63,488 nt of DNA, taken from Xenococcaceae cyanobacterium MO_167.B27 (GTDB lineage: Bacteria > Cyanobacteriota > Cyanobacteriia > Cyanobacteriales > Xenococcaceae). Below are positions 37,637 to 47,176 of the stretch, in pieces. The notes below the pieces were generated by a model. That model ran no database searches. It was not told the origin of the DNA and saw only the letters and a program-made list of their open reading frames with translations. Position 1 is the stretch's first letter; every line of letters starts with the position of its first letter. The stretch lies in contig JASJCP010000026.1 in the NCBI GenBank assembly GCA_030065935.1, positions 1 to 63,488 of the forward strand. The letters are read 5' to 3'. Position numbers and translations under genes: made by a program.

Positions 37637-39676
37637 TTAAAGAACCACCCCTGGGATGATTTGTATTTTTCCATTCACAGTGTAAGGAGTCAATGAATAA
37701 TCACGAAAACTCTCGGCTGTTGTACCGATGAGAATTATACGGTCTTGTACCACTGAAGCGTTCAGTTTTCCAGCTAAAACATCTCCCAAAGATATTTGCG
37801 GGGCAATTATTTCTGGAGAAGATGAAGTACGATAATTAAGTAGAATTTGGTGTCCTAAAGCATCAATTCCTTGATATCCCCCAGTATGTGATTCCAAAGG
37901 TTTAAAGGTGAGTTTTCCCAGTTTCCATGAACCTTCAGGGGTAAATTGTAGCTTGATTCCTTGGTTATAGAGGTAACGTAAAGCGAGTTGAACACTTAAG
38001 GAGTAAGAAGCATTACAAGGAGAGGAAGGGGGAGGAGTTAAGGCTAAATAATGACGACGTACCACATTATCTGAATCCAAAAGAATATTACTAAAACCCA
38101 GATTATCTGGGTCAACTTCTGGAGGTGGCGCAACACCCGCTCTACCAGTGCGAGGATTGCTAACTTTACATACACTTACCAAGCGAGTGCTGTTGTACAT
38201 CAGTTTTGCTAATTCAGGATAATTATCATCCACTGGATAATCCCGATATATGTCTAACCCAATGACTGCTGGATTATATTTTTCTAATTCTGCTAGTAAT
38301 TGAGCCAAAGATTTATCTGACAAAGAACCTCGCGGTTTTTCCCCTTGTTGGTTGCGTACATCTTCCTCAGTTACAGCGACAATCAAGAGACGCGAATCGG
38401 GTTTTTCTGAGGGACGCAGTTGTAATAATTGGTCGAACGCTTTTAACTCCAGGGATTGCAATAGACCTAAATAACGCATTCCCATTACTAGTCCAGTAAT
38501 TAAGGTACTTACCACCAGTATTACTGAGAAATTGAATAGTTTGATCTTCCTTTTGCTAGGTGTTGATCTGACTAAAGTTTGAGATGAATCAGGTAGATTT
38601 TGACTGCACAACTCATGCCAAGTTAAAGGTACTTCAGCAGGATTTTGGGAGATAACAGGCAACCAACTAGCACAAGGGTATTGATTTTCTAAACCCTGTA
38701 ATCGCTCCCTTGCTTCTCGCACAGCTAAATAACAGGAATTGCCTTGAGAGAAAGCTGACAAAAAATACTTTAAAAATTGGTGTGCTACCTTGTCAGGAAC
38801 TGGTTCTCGCATTACAATAATTTGAGGAATCTGTAAAGATGCTAACTCCCTTGCTAATCCCAAACCATCACAAGAATTGAAAATAGCTAATTGTAAACCT
38901 CTTGCAACTGCCTTCCTTAAGGCATATTTTAATTGAGTAATAGTTAAACTTTCAGTTTGATTGATATAGATTTTTCCAGTATCCTTTAATTCTTGAGTAG
39001 AACTATGTCCAGCAAAAAATAAAATTTGCCAATGTTGTTCCCATAGTTGGTCACTAATTTCTTGACGTTCGGGTTCTACTAAAAAAGTAACATCCGCATT
39101 GGGTAAACTTTCTAAAAGGAAACGGTCAGTTTGAGTATCAATTCCTTGACTATTACCTAAAATAGCTAATATTTTAACTTTTTCACCGATATACGGCGTT
39201 TTTTTTACCTGTTCGTACACAGGTGAACTCAAGGCTATTTCTGCTTTTGCATAGTGTTCTATCAATTCCCAAAGATGCCAGGGCAATTGTTGTAATTGAA
39301 AATCTTTGGTTTGTAACAGAATGCGGATGTTATCTTCTAAAGCAAGTTTTTCTAGAAATTTCTCACGGATGGGACGAAAAGAATCTGCTGTCAGCCAATT
39401 GTTGAAATGTACCTTGAAATTATCTGCTGCTTGTTGACATTCTGCCAAAGTATTAGCAGAAATAGTCTTAGGTAATCCAATAGGGCGAGATGAAAGCTTT
39501 AAATTACGGTAAATAGATTGCCAATGATGGTAATGAGGACTAATTTCGGGATTAGCAGGTAAATTAGCAGTAATTTCTACGGTAGGACGAGTATTTTCTT
39601 CCCCAATTTGCAGAGTTATGGGAAAGCCTGTTTCTAAGTTTCCCTCTGCTACGTTTAAAATAACTAATTTATCCAC
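37637..39676 (-). CDS. CHAT-CHASE2 protein, main part (679 aa)
   Basis: Starts at GTG. The N-terminal half is a CHAT domain with the dyad His224 (ILFFAGHSST) and Cys269 (FNSCDGLGLA), 45 residues apart. A membrane helix (about 380-400) leads to an extracytoplasmic CHASE2 sensor (about 405-679) with DQLLQLRPSEKPDSRLLIVA and IGLDIYRDYPVDD. The usual C-terminal membrane helices are in the separate downstream frame. Predicted design: an outside sensor controlling a cytoplasmic caspase-like peptidase. Confidence 0.85.
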   Translation of the reverse strand: MDKLVILNVAEGNLETGFPITLQIGEENTRPTVEITANLPANPEISPHYHHWQSIYRNLKLSSRPIGLPKTISANTLAECQQAADNFKVHFNNWLTADSFRPIREKFLEKLALEDNIRILLQTKDFQLQQLPWHLWELIEHYAKAEIALSSPVYEQVKKTPYIGEKVKILAILGNSQGIDTQTDRFLLESLPNADVTFLVEPERQEISDQLWEQHWQILFFAGHSSTQELKDTGKIYINQTESLTITQLKYALRKAVARGLQLAIFNSCDGLGLARELASLQIPQIIVMREPVPDKVAHQFLKYFLSAFSQGNSCYLAVREARERLQGLENQYPCASWLPVISQNPAEVPLTWHELCSQNLPDSSQTLVRSTPSKRKIKLFNFSVILVVSTLITGLVMGMRYLGLLQSLELKAFDQLLQLRPSEKPDSRLLIVAVTEEDVRNQQGEKPRGSLSDKSLAQLLAELEKYNPAVIGLDIYRDYPVDDNYPELAKLMYNSTRLVSVCKVSNPRTGRAGVAPPPEVDPDNLGFSNILLDSDNVVRRHYLALTPPPSSPCNASYSLSVQLALRYLYNQGIKLQFTPEGSWKLGKLTFKPLESHTGGYQGIDALGHQILLNYRTSSSPEIIAPQISLGDVLAGKLNASVVQDRIILIGTTAESFRDYSLTPYTVNGKIQIIPGVVL

Positions 39677-39965
39677 GAATGGTCTGACTCTAAGTACACT
39701 TTATCGGAATTGCGATTACACACAGTGCCTAACTTCGGTAGATCGCGATTTTGGCACAATGTCTATTATGTATATAATATTAAAACTAACAGTGTTACAT
39801 CTACATCTAAAAGAGCATCTGAGAAGTTAAATTTTGATAAGTAAGTCAACCTAATTAAACATAAAATAAGTTAAATTAAATTTTCCCTAAAACCTAACCC
39901 CTAAAACCTAAAACCTGTTCTCAGCATTTGATGTTTAATAAAGTAGAGCTACTTACCATGAGATA

Positions 39966-40127
39966 TTAAGCAGTAATTAATGAGCAGCTTACTTGAACCA
40001 TTACTTTAGGCATGAGGGCAAATTCACTGTAATCAAGTAGCTCGTCAATTCCAACTAAATTGAACAAAATTTCTAAGAACAACCAACATAAGATTTTAAA
40101 AACTATTTTTCCCCACTGAGTATTCAT
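39966..40127 (-). CDS. Small protein, 53 aa, with sigma-regulon-type promoter
   Basis: The frame starts at ATG 40127 after a good ribosome site (AGGGAGAAG). It encodes MNTQWGKIVFKILCWLFLEI, then LFNLVGIDELLDYSEFAL and a short tail. A hydrophobic amphipathic helix is followed by the motif GIDELLDYSEF, which I associate with small unannotated cyanobacterial proteins. A 105-nt leader separates it from the bipartite element at 40241-40265, shared with the RTX and metalloprotease genes. It may be a membrane peptide co-regulated with them. Confidence 0.6.
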   Translation of the reverse strand: MNTQWGKIVFKILCWLFLEILFNLVGIDELLDYSEFALMPKVMVQVSCSLITA

Positions 40128-40240
40128 GGTTCTTCTCCCTAGTGCCGAGTCCCCTCTTTATTGGGATGCAATGGCACTTTAGCTATAAGCGATAATTTGC
40201 ATCGGCAAATTCTTGTTATCTTTAATCCTATGTTTCTCTT

Positions 40241-40281
40241 TACGACAATCTGAGGTTTTTATGCGGGGTAGGCGGAAAATT
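40241..40281 (-). promoter_or_regulatory. Shared bipartite element, site 1 (53-aa protein)
   Basis: Read on the minus strand: AATTTTC, 9 nt, CGCATA, exactly 11 nt, TTGTCGTA. It matches the elements before the two RTX genes and the metalloprotease gene. It lies 114 bp before the ATG at 40127. Confidence 0.65.
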
Positions 40282-40335
40282 TTGTTAGTAAATTTGCTAG
40301 AAATATGTTTATTTTGAATAACAATACAAAAAATT

Positions 40336-40373
40336 AAGTGCCTAAAGAATCATCAATAAAACTTTAAGCACTT
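40336..40373 (-). terminator. Terminator of the short RTX gene
   Basis: AAGTGC (40336-40341) pairs with GCACTT (40368-40373), extended by CTAAAG/CTTTAA. On the minus strand an AATTTTTTG run follows, 38 bp after the RTX stop codon. T-runs on both sides could make it bidirectional. The same GTGC/GCAC design ends the metalloprotease gene. Confidence 0.65.
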
Positions 40374-40411
40374 TTTTATTTACCCTTTTTCAATTAGGTT
40401 AAAACATTTGA

Positions 40412-41125
40412 CTAGACGACAAAGTCAGCATCAAGTGACATTATAAAGTCTCCGCCAGATACATCCTGTAGAACTCCAATTACATCTCCTTTATAGGTTA
40501 TTGCTGTATCTGTAGCACTGCTTCCAAGCCAATTACCTGTAAATGTGCTGTAGTCATTGATGCTTCCGTAAAGTTGAATTTTATCCCCTTCTTTCCAATC
40601 AAAATCTTCAATAGTTGCATAGCCAAGACCAGTGTACCAAGCACCACCACCACCAAAAGTAGTTCCTAAGACAAATACATCTGCTCCGCCATCTCCTCTC
40701 AGCTTGTCATATTCATAAGCACCTTTAGCGGTAGAATTAGAACCATGCAATATATCATCATTTCCTCCCCCCAGTAATTGATCGTTTCCAGAGTCACCAT
40801 ACATAATATCGTCGCCAATACTGCCCCCCATTACATCATTTCCTGAACCGCCCGAAAAAAAGTCATTGCCTCCATCTCCTGATAGAACATCTTTTCCATC
40901 TCCACCAAAAAGATAATCATTTCCATCATGTCCGGATATTTGATCATCTCCATCCTCCCCATAAAGCCAGTCACTACCATCATTTCCCTTAAGGGTATCA
41001 TTGCCATCTCTGCCATAAAGGGTATCATCGTAAGGGGTTCCATCTAATGAGTTGTCACCATTATCTCCCCATTTTGTGTTGCCAATTGGGATTGTTACGA
41101 TTGGGTTTGGAAGTGGTTGGAACAT
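40412..41125 (-). CDS. RTX calcium-binding repeat protein, 237 aa
   Basis: About eleven RTX nonapeptides (GGxGxDxUx type), for example GRDGNDTLKGNDGSDWLYGE and GGDGKDVLSGDGGNDFFSGG, occupy residues about 25-140. A C-terminal segment follows: FVLGTTFGGGGAWY, then ATIEDFDWKEGDKIQLYG, the usual type I secretion-associated end of RTX proteins. No N-terminal signal is expected or seen. It begins at an ATG after GGAGGG. It probably binds Ca2+ outside the cell after type I export. The promoter element is at 41177-41201. Confidence 0.88.
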   Translation of the reverse strand: MFQPLPNPIVTIPIGNTKWGDNGDNSLDGTPYDDTLYGRDGNDTLKGNDGSDWLYGEDGDDQISGHDGNDYLFGGDGKDVLSGDGGNDFFSGGSGNDVMGGSIGDDIMYGDSGNDQLLGGGNDDILHGSNSTAKGAYEYDKLRGDGGADVFVLGTTFGGGGAWYTGLGYATIEDFDWKEGDKIQLYGSINDYSTFTGNWLGSSATDTAITYKGDVIGVLQDVSGGDFIMSLDADFVV

Positions 41126-41176
41126 GGTTTGCCCTCCTTATTTAATTGTGATGTTTTTCAATTTGATGTCGCCCTT

Positions 41177-41217
41177 TACGACAAGTTTTAGTTGCTATGC
41201 AATTGTCTGAGAAATTT
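41177..41217 (-). promoter_or_regulatory. Shared bipartite element, site 2 (short RTX gene)
   Basis: Minus strand: AAATTTC, about 9 nt, TGCATA, exactly 11 nt, TTGTCGTA. Downstream, AAAGGGCGACATCAAATTG closely matches the leader before the metalloprotease gene. The last base is 52 bp before the ATG at 41125. Confidence 0.7.
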
Positions 41218-41383
41218 TTTTAAGCTCTAAAATTTGATTAAGAAGCAAGAAAGATGCAATGGTGAAAAAAACTAATTATCAAGAAAAGAAAACGCCCTTC
41301 TGTAAATACCAATAATCTACAAAAAGGCTCACGCTGTAATCAGAATATTAAAATGGGGAAATTTTGCTCTATAATCTATATTC

Positions 41384-42601
41384 CTAAATCAAGACTATGT
41401 GTTGGTTAACGTCAAATCCATTGGGTGTGTTTTCTAAAGTGGCAATTTGATAAGTACCAGTAACTGTATTGCTACCTTCAAAGAATAAATCACCAGTGCT
41501 ACTGTCATAACTAAACTTCGCACCGACACCAAATCCCCGCTGATAAACTTCAATAACATCGCCCTCTCTTATATCAAAGTCCTCGATAATATCTGTTCCT
41601 TCATTCCAGGAGTAAAAGATAAATTTATCAGCACCAGAATCTCCTTCAAGGAAATCATTTCCTTTACCACCAGTTAAGATATCATCACTGCGACCACCTT
41701 CGAGTGTATCATTACCCTCACCACCGAAGAGATTATCGTTACCGTCATCACCATCTAACTTGTCATCATCCAATCCACCCATAAGTAAGTCATCACCATC
41801 CCCACCATCGAGTTTATCGTTACCAGAGTCTCCAAACAATTCATCATTACCATCTTTTCCTTTCAGTTTGTCATTACCACCATCACCATAGAGAACATCA
41901 TTGCCATCTTCTCCATTTAAATCATCTTTATCATCTCCGCCAAAGAGAACATCATGTCCTACTCCTCCTTTGAGTTTATCTTTACCAGCGTCACCATAGA
42001 GATAATCATTACCATTGTCTCCATACAATTTGTCATTATCTGCACCACCATATATTTCATCGGAATCGTCCCCACCGTATAATTTATCTTTACCAGCATC
42101 TCCGTGGATGGTATCGTTACCAAGACCTCCCTCAAGGAAATCTTTTCCTATACCCCCACTTAAATGGTCATTGCCATTATTTCCTTCTAAAAGGTCATTT
42201 CCTGCTTCACCAATGAGAGTATCATTACCACTACCGCCAATTAAGGTATCATTAGCATAAGTACCTTGTTGTAAGTTTCCAGGTTCGATATCGTTAGCGA
42301 AAAAGCTAATAATATTAGTACCAGAAAGGTTAGCAATATTTTCAATAAAGCCTTTTCCTGCACTATTACCAGATTCGTTGAAGAAATCTAAGATAGTTAG
42401 ATCGTCTTCTGAATTAGCAAGACCATTTTGATTAAGATCGATAATTAAATTGCTATCTTGTCTGCTGATACCGATTGTTCCTGATGTTGGCACAGAAAGC
42501 AATACTGTGGCTTCGGTATTACTATCGGTAAATACTTTAACGCTGTCATTTCCTTGGATATCTTGAATAATATCTCCCGCACTTTCATTAATTTGGAGAA
42601 T
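41384..42601 (-). CDS. C-terminal part of the broken RTX protein
   Basis: It is in phase after the TAG; the first TTG start is at 42502. A short pre-repeat region is followed by about 20 RTX nonapeptides and the terminal segment [20 protein letters not shown], the usual secretion/folding end of type I exported RTX proteins. This is the repeat-richest portion. Confidence 0.75.
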   Translation of the reverse strand: MLQINESAGDIIQDIQGNDSVKVFTDSNTEATVLLSVPTSGTIGISRQDSNLIIDLNQNGLANSEDDLTILDFFNESGNSAGKGFIENIANLSGTNIISFFANDIEPGNLQQGTYANDTLIGGSGNDTLIGEAGNDLLEGNNGNDHLSGGIGKDFLEGGLGNDTIHGDAGKDKLYGGDDSDEIYGGADNDKLYGDNGNDYLYGDAGKDKLKGGVGHDVLFGGDDKDDLNGEDGNDVLYGDGGNDKLKGKDGNDELFGDSGNDKLDGGDGDDLLMGGLDDDKLDGDDGNDNLFGGEGNDTLEGGRSDDILTGGKGNDFLEGDSGADKFIFYSWNEGTDIIEDFDIREGDVIEVYQRGFGVGAKFSYDSSTGDLFFEGSNTVTGTYQIATLENTPNGFDVNQHIVLI

Positions 42602-43615
42602 CTAAGTATCATCCCCATCTCCACCTAATAATAAATCTTTTCCAGCACCACCATTGAGAGTATCATTTCCATTATTTCCTTCGAGAATATCCTCACCATC
42701 GTTCCCTTCCAGAAAATCATTACCCTCTTCACCAAGAATATTATCGTTACCAATACCACCATTTAAGCTATCATTTCCTTCCCCACCATCTAAGCTGTCA
42801 TTTCCATCTTCTCCGTTAAGTAAATCATTGCCATTATTGCCTTTTAAAGTATCATCACCACTTCCACTAGATAAAGTATCATCAAATTCTGTAGCTTCCA
42901 TTGACTCAGATTCCCCAAAAGCTCGTAAATCTATTGCTGCTTTTGCCGAAATATAAGACAATTTTGTACTAGGATAAATTTCAAGAAAATTACCTTGACT
43001 TGAGAAACCCTTATCAACAAAATAGTCAATTACTACAGGTTCTATTCCATCATTTAACCCTTCAGGTATGGTAACTTCCCAAATATCAGCACTAGGGTCT
43101 GTAGTATCTAGTTCGGGATTAGAATTACTGTAGGTATAGACATCAATATAAGAAATTTCTAATTGGTCTTCATTTCCTTGTGGGTCATAAACATTACTTA
43201 GAAGTAAGTCTTTAGTGAGACTAATTTCTGTTGTCCCAAAAGGTACAAAATAAGTGAAGGGAGAAAAGATAAATGGTGGTTGACTCCAATTATCTTCTTT
43301 TGTTACTTGAAGAGTAAAAGTAGTGTATGCCTTTTCTGGGTCGTTTCCTCGATAAAAAGGGTTTTCTACTAACTCATCTGCACCTTCAAAATTAATTGCT
43401 TCAACATCAATCAAAGTATCAGTTGTATCATCTGGTTTATAGTAAACTTCAACAGTGCGATCGTCAACTACCGTAATTTGATAATCAAATCTCGAACCCT
43501 GTTCATAAAATACTTCGTCAAATCCTCCTGCACCATATATAAAATTATTACCAGAACCAGGATAGATTAGAGAGTCTCTAAAACCAGTGCGATCATGAAA
43601 ACGGTCCTCCATCAC
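42602..43615 (-). CDS. Third part of the broken RTX protein (RTX repeats)
   Basis: This continues in the shifted frame: DRFHDRTGFRDSLIYPGSGN, a cadherin-like stretch, then RTX nonapeptides (GSGDDTLKGNNGNDLLNGED) from about residue 250. It ends GGDGDDT at the in-phase TAG at 42602. Confidence 0.7.
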   Translation of the reverse strand: MMEDRFHDRTGFRDSLIYPGSGNNFIYGAGGFDEVFYEQGSRFDYQITVVDDRTVEVYYKPDDTTDTLIDVEAINFEGADELVENPFYRGNDPEKAYTTFTLQVTKEDNWSQPPFIFSPFTYFVPFGTTEISLTKDLLLSNVYDPQGNEDQLEISYIDVYTYSNSNPELDTTDPSADIWEVTIPEGLNDGIEPVVIDYFVDKGFSSQGNFLEIYPSTKLSYISAKAAIDLRAFGESESMEATEFDDTLSSGSGDDTLKGNNGNDLLNGEDGNDSLDGGEGNDSLNGGIGNDNILGEEGNDFLEGNDGEDILEGNNGNDTLNGGAGKDLLLGGDGDDT

Positions 43616-45632
43616 CGAGATAAAAAGACATTAATTCTCCACGCAAATCAGGCGTTCCAACTGTTGTAATATCGTTAGCACTAGGAGAAAGATAAATTGA
43701 GTCTTTTGCATCTGTAAAGATAACTTCAAAAATATCTAAACTTTGTCCGCTATAGGATAAGAAATTGTCTGGAATATATATTCCTGTTTCTCTTTCGCTT
43801 AGATCGAGAGTACGAAACTCACCACGTAACTTTCTTTCTAAAAAATCGAAATTAATAGAGTTAACTTTGACTTTGTCAACATTAACTTCTATTGTAGGAA
43901 TAGTAGAGATATCTCCTAGATTGCTAGTATCAAGTAATACTTCGGTAAAGGCATCATCTCCATCGATAATTAAATTAGAAGCTGCAAAATCTTGAGGATT
44001 AATATTGATGACAGAAGAAAATTTAGAATTTGTTAGATCGAGTTTTAATTCATCAGCGTTAACAATACTATCTTGTAATTGGGTAGCATCGGGATTAGTT
44101 TTGTCTAAACTATAAGTAATATTTGAATTAGCTATATCGATAAATAAACGATCTACATTTGCATTATGTTCTAAACCAAACAAATTTCTAATAACCGAGG
44201 CTTTTCCTTCTAAAATCACTTGCGATTTATAATTATTTGGTTCTAGAGGAAGATCAATAGTTTTCCCTCCAAGATGACCCGTAACTAATAAATTAACAGG
44301 AAGTAAAGCAGTTCCAGAGTTACTAGGATCAGCTGTTCTTGAAATAATTTCATCTTTACCAGTATCTAAATCAACTTCCAAGAAAGATTTTATTTCAGTA
44401 TCGGAATAAGCAGGAATAATAGTTAAATTAACATTATCATCTCCCGCACCTGCTTCTATAGTAGTTTTCTTGGATGACAAAGTTGTTTTGCTAACAGTAA
44501 TTTCATCATTTCCTTCTCCAGTAATAATTGTAGAGTTACTCGATATTTCCAGAGAACCAGTTACAACATCGTCACCTTTTCCCGTATTGAGATAAGAAAT
44601 ATTATTTTTGAGGATTGTGTCGTTAAAATCACTACCAAAACCGACAATCCTGAGATTAGAATTATTGCTTAAATCTTCTGAAATATTAATTCCTGAAGAA
44701 GTACTGTCTCTACCATTAATTTTGAAAAATTCAAAATTGGCAAAACTGGTTATATTCCCAAGATTATCCGTAATACTATTAGTAGATAAAGTGTAAGTTC
44801 CAGGACGATCAATTTTTAAAGTATCGTTTCCTTCTCCTCCATCTATTACACCATCATTTCCTGTAGAAAAAACCCAGTAATCATCACCTTTTCCCAGTTT
44901 TTTAGTCCCATCATCGCCATCAGTTCCCGTAAAAAAATCTAAACCATCAGTTCCATAACGTTCTGGATCGATAGTACTAAAGGGAATCTCTAAAGTAAGA
45001 TCGGTAAAATTCGGTTCAGTTCCTGTTATCCAACTATAAAGCTCTTTAAAAGGCACTTCTCTTCGAGTTAAAGGAACTATAGAGATTTTTTCGCTGAAAA
45101 GATTAATCGGCTTTCCATCAAATAAAGTAAACTCTTCGCGATTGGTTAGAGGTGATAATTTTCCGCCAATAACTCCAATATCCCAGTCAAAATTTACCTC
45201 TGGTTTGAGATAAGCATCGGCTTCAAAAATAATTTTGGGATTAAATTCAACTACAATATCAATATCAAATTCCCCATCGACATCGGCAGCTTCTAAAGCA
45301 TCAAGCAGTTTTTCTTTATTATCAAAAGAAGGCAATACTAAATTATCGATTTCACTTTTATCTGGAACAATTTGGGGAAATAAATCGGTAATTCCAGTTT
45401 TGAAATTATAGCCAAAATCAAGACTAGTAGATAAATCTAAAGCAATAGCTCGCCAGTCATATTCAAGACCAAAATCATATCCTAAAAAGCTAAAATTTTT
45501 ACTATCAGCACCCGATAGCCATTTTAAATAGGGTATCTGTGCTAGTACATTATCTAAGGCAAAGTCAGCTTTGACTAGTTGCTTTTCTTCTTTAATTTCC
45601 CAAATATATTCATTTTCTAGTCCGTCAATTGG
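43593..45632 (-). CDS. Second part of the broken RTX protein
   Basis: In phase with the preceding part; the first possible TTG start is at 45335. It contains beta-helix-like repeats (GEGNDTLKIDRPGTYTLS and SLEISSNSTIITGEGNDEI). It ends by frameshift near 43605, running to TGA at 43593. No signal of its own, so it is unlikely to be made alone. Confidence 0.65.
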   Translation of the reverse strand, partial: PIDGLENEYIWEIKEEKQLVKADFALDNVLAQIPYLKWLSGADSKNFSFLGYDFGLEYDWRAIALDLSTSLDFGYNFKTGITDLFPQIVPDKSEIDNLVLPSFDNKEKLLDALEAADVDGEFDIDIVVEFNPKIIFEADAYLKPEVNFDWDIGVIGGKLSPLTNREEFTLFDGKPINLFSEKISIVPLTRREVPFKELYSWITGTEPNFTDLTLEIPFSTIDPERYGTDGLDFFTGTDGDDGTKKLGKGDDYWVFSTGNDGVIDGGEGNDTLKIDRPGTYTLSTNSITDNLGNITSFANFEFFKINGRDSTSSGINISEDLSNNSNLRIVGFGSDFNDTILKNNISYLNTGKGDDVVTGSLEISSNSTIITGEGNDEITVSKTTLSSKKTTIEAGAGDDNVNLTIIPAYSDTEIKSFLEVDLDTGKDEIISRTADPSNSGTALLPVNLLVTGHLGGKTIDLPLEPNNYKSQVILEGKASVIRNLFGLEHNANVDRLFIDIANSNITYSLDKTNPDATQLQDSIVNADELKLDLTNSKFSSVININPQDFAASNLIIDGDDAFTEVLLDTSNLGDISTIPTIEVNVDKVKVNSINFDFLERKLRGEFRTLDLSERETGIYIPDNFLSYSGQSLDIFEVIFTDAKDSIYLSPSANDITTVGTPDLRGELMSFYLGDGGPFS

Positions 45633-46868
45633 CTAAAAACTACTATTAAATCTAGGTAGCTCGAAATCAAGTTCCAAATAGCCAGAAGTTTCAGCACGAG
45701 AGACTGAGCCATTTTTATCATCACCTAATTGAATTTTTTTATAAATTAGATCGATAAAGTTATCGTTTTTTCTAGTATCTAATTGTATTAAACGTTTTTC
45801 TTGTGTTCCTTCAAAATTTATGATGTTAAAGTCGTCATCAAATTCATAGGTATCGAAGAAATAATCTACATAACCATCTACAAAGCCATCGATTTTTAAA
45901 TCGTATCCCAAGACAGCATCTAAATACGCATAGGCATAGGGTAGACTGTAATTAAATTGAGGTAAGTTTAAATTAGCATCAACATCAATAGTAAATTGAT
46001 TATTGACTATACCAGCATTAACCGAAGCTGAAAGAGGTATCTCAAAATTAAATTCCCCTAAGTTATATCCCGCTTCAACTTCAAATCCTGCCTCAATAAA
46101 ACCTGGTTCCATTCTAAAACCAGCATTTCCGCCGATCTTACCAACCGATCCACTCAGTAAGTTAAAGCTTCTGCCATCAAAAGGTAATGTAGCTATAAAA
46201 TCATTTCCAGAATTATAATAGTACTGATTAGATATATTTAAATCCGTCCATTTATTAAGATAATCTGCGGTTTTAAAACTAAATTTATACTCTTTTAAAT
46301 CCCAAGAATCAGAATATAAAACAATATCTGGTATTGACTGTTCTATATTTACTGGCTTTCCATCTAAATTAATTTTAACCGTATCATCTTCATTTTTTAA
46401 TGCTTCTAATTTACTATTACTTAACTCTTCGCCTTTTACTAAAGCTGCAAAAATTGCTCCTTCATCCCCTGGTGAGTCGCTGGCATTTATCTTAGTATCA
46501 ATAAAATGAGCATATTCTTCTAGGAATAAATTAGTAATGACCGAAGAATTATCTTGATGCTGAATTAAAAAATCTCGTGATAAATAAATCTTGTTAGTAT
46601 CTCTAGAAAATGCTCCATTTGCGCCATTTATTTCTTCTGCGGAGCGAACTTCAATTTCAGGAAAATTATCAAAATTTTTAGTTAACCACTGCTGATAAAA
46701 CTGTTCTAAAGTTTCTCGATTAAAGTTGTTACCAAAGCTGGTATTTATAATTGATAGTAAGCCAGGTTCGAGTGCCAATTGATTTAGCAAATTTTGTGCA
46801 TCTAATTTGGCATCTGCGATCGCGTCATATAACGAAACTTCTAATTGTTCTAGGTTATTAGTATTCAT
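45633..46868 (-). CDS. N-terminal part of the broken RTX protein
   Basis: 411 codons. Residues about 1-190 form a peptidase-like domain also seen in other large cyanobacterial surface proteins: NLFLEEYAHFIDTKINASDS followed by PGDEGAIFAALVKGEEL, with an ExxxHxxD arrangement that could bind metal. The rest is beta-rich (KIGGNAGFRMEPGFIEAGFE). Ends at the in-phase TAG at 45633. The promoter element at 46925-46949 precedes it. Confidence 0.75.
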   Translation of the reverse strand: MNTNNLEQLEVSLYDAIADAKLDAQNLLNQLALEPGLLSIINTSFGNNFNRETLEQFYQQWLTKNFDNFPEIEVRSAEEINGANGAFSRDTNKIYLSRDFLIQHQDNSSVITNLFLEEYAHFIDTKINASDSPGDEGAIFAALVKGEELSNSKLEALKNEDDTVKINLDGKPVNIEQSIPDIVLYSDSWDLKEYKFSFKTADYLNKWTDLNISNQYYYNSGNDFIATLPFDGRSFNLLSGSVGKIGGNAGFRMEPGFIEAGFEVEAGYNLGEFNFEIPLSASVNAGIVNNQFTIDVDANLNLPQFNYSLPYAYAYLDAVLGYDLKIDGFVDGYVDYFFDTYEFDDDFNIINFEGTQEKRLIQLDTRKNDNFIDLIYKKIQLGDDKNGSVSRAETSGYLELDFELPRFNSSF

Positions 46869-46924
46869 AAGTCTTTATACCGTGCCTAAATTAACGTTCT
46901 TAGTTATTTTTGTTGCCACTCTTC

Positions 46925-46965
46925 TACGACGACCTTGATTTTTTATGCAGAGTAAAAAGAAAATT
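46925..46965 (-). promoter_or_regulatory. Shared bipartite element, site 3 (large RTX gene)
   Basis: Minus strand: AATTTTC, 9 nt, TGCATA, exactly 11 nt, TCGTCGTA. It lies 57 bp before the ATG at 46868. The rest of the 308-bp spacer holds the metalloprotease terminator and AT-rich DNA. Confidence 0.7.
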
Positions 46966-47014
46966 TTGTTAATAAATTTGCTATGAACATTTTTCTTCAG
47001 AAAAAAATATAAAA

Positions 47015-47053
47015 AAAGTGCCAAGAAATTTGTTAAAAGTCTCAAAGCACTTT
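47015..47053 (-). terminator. Terminator of the metalloprotease-like gene
   Basis: AAAGTGC (47015-47021) pairs with GCACTTT (47047-47053); on the minus strand a run of T follows immediately. It lies 124 bp after the stop at 47177. The arms resemble those of the short RTX terminator at 40336. Confidence 0.65.
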
Positions 47054-47176
47054 CAGTAATTATTTTATGAATGTAATAGAAAGTTTAATTATCGGGACTA
47101 GAGCAACAATTGATAGTTCTGAAGAACCTATCATGAAGACTAATAGCGGTCACTATTAGGGAAAGAAAATTTAAAA

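Larger units (their letters stand above)
37307..39676 (-). pseudogene. CHAT-CHASE2 gene split by an in-frame TAA
   Basis: Two frames, 39676-37637 and 37630-37307, are in the same phase and separated only by TAA at 37637-37639. The junction reads IIPGVVL-stop-AQMISQLISAVMDGRPLL, which is the continuous end of a CHASE2 domain and its following helices. One nonsense codon thus separates the sensor from its last three membrane segments. The rest is intact, so the lesion is recent, a sequencing error, or tolerated because both parts still assemble. Confidence 0.8.
41384..46868 (-). pseudogene. 5.5-kb RTX protein gene broken by two TAG codons and one frameshift
   Basis: One continuous coding stretch of about 1,827 codons on the minus strand has three lesions. 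TAG at 45633-45635 is in phase, and the next 99 codons to 45335 are open. A one-base insertion lies near 43605-43610, where GATGGAGGACC should probably read GATGGAGACC. TAG at 42602-42604 is also in phase. The protein is a metallopeptidase-like N-domain, beta-rich repeats and a long RTX tail. TAG also ends ordinary genes here (yidD, gcvT), so recoding is unlikely. Confidence 0.8.

Noticed and set aside
42015-42956. Plus-strand serine/proline-rich frames opposite the RTX repeats
   Set aside because: They are antisense shadows of the RTX nonapeptides; the repeat codons create open frames on the other strand.
41384-46868. TAG read as a sense codon (recoding) in the large RTX gene
   Set aside because: TAG ends several ordinary genes here (yidD, BY-kinase, gcvT), and the same gene also has a frameshift, so decay or error is simpler.
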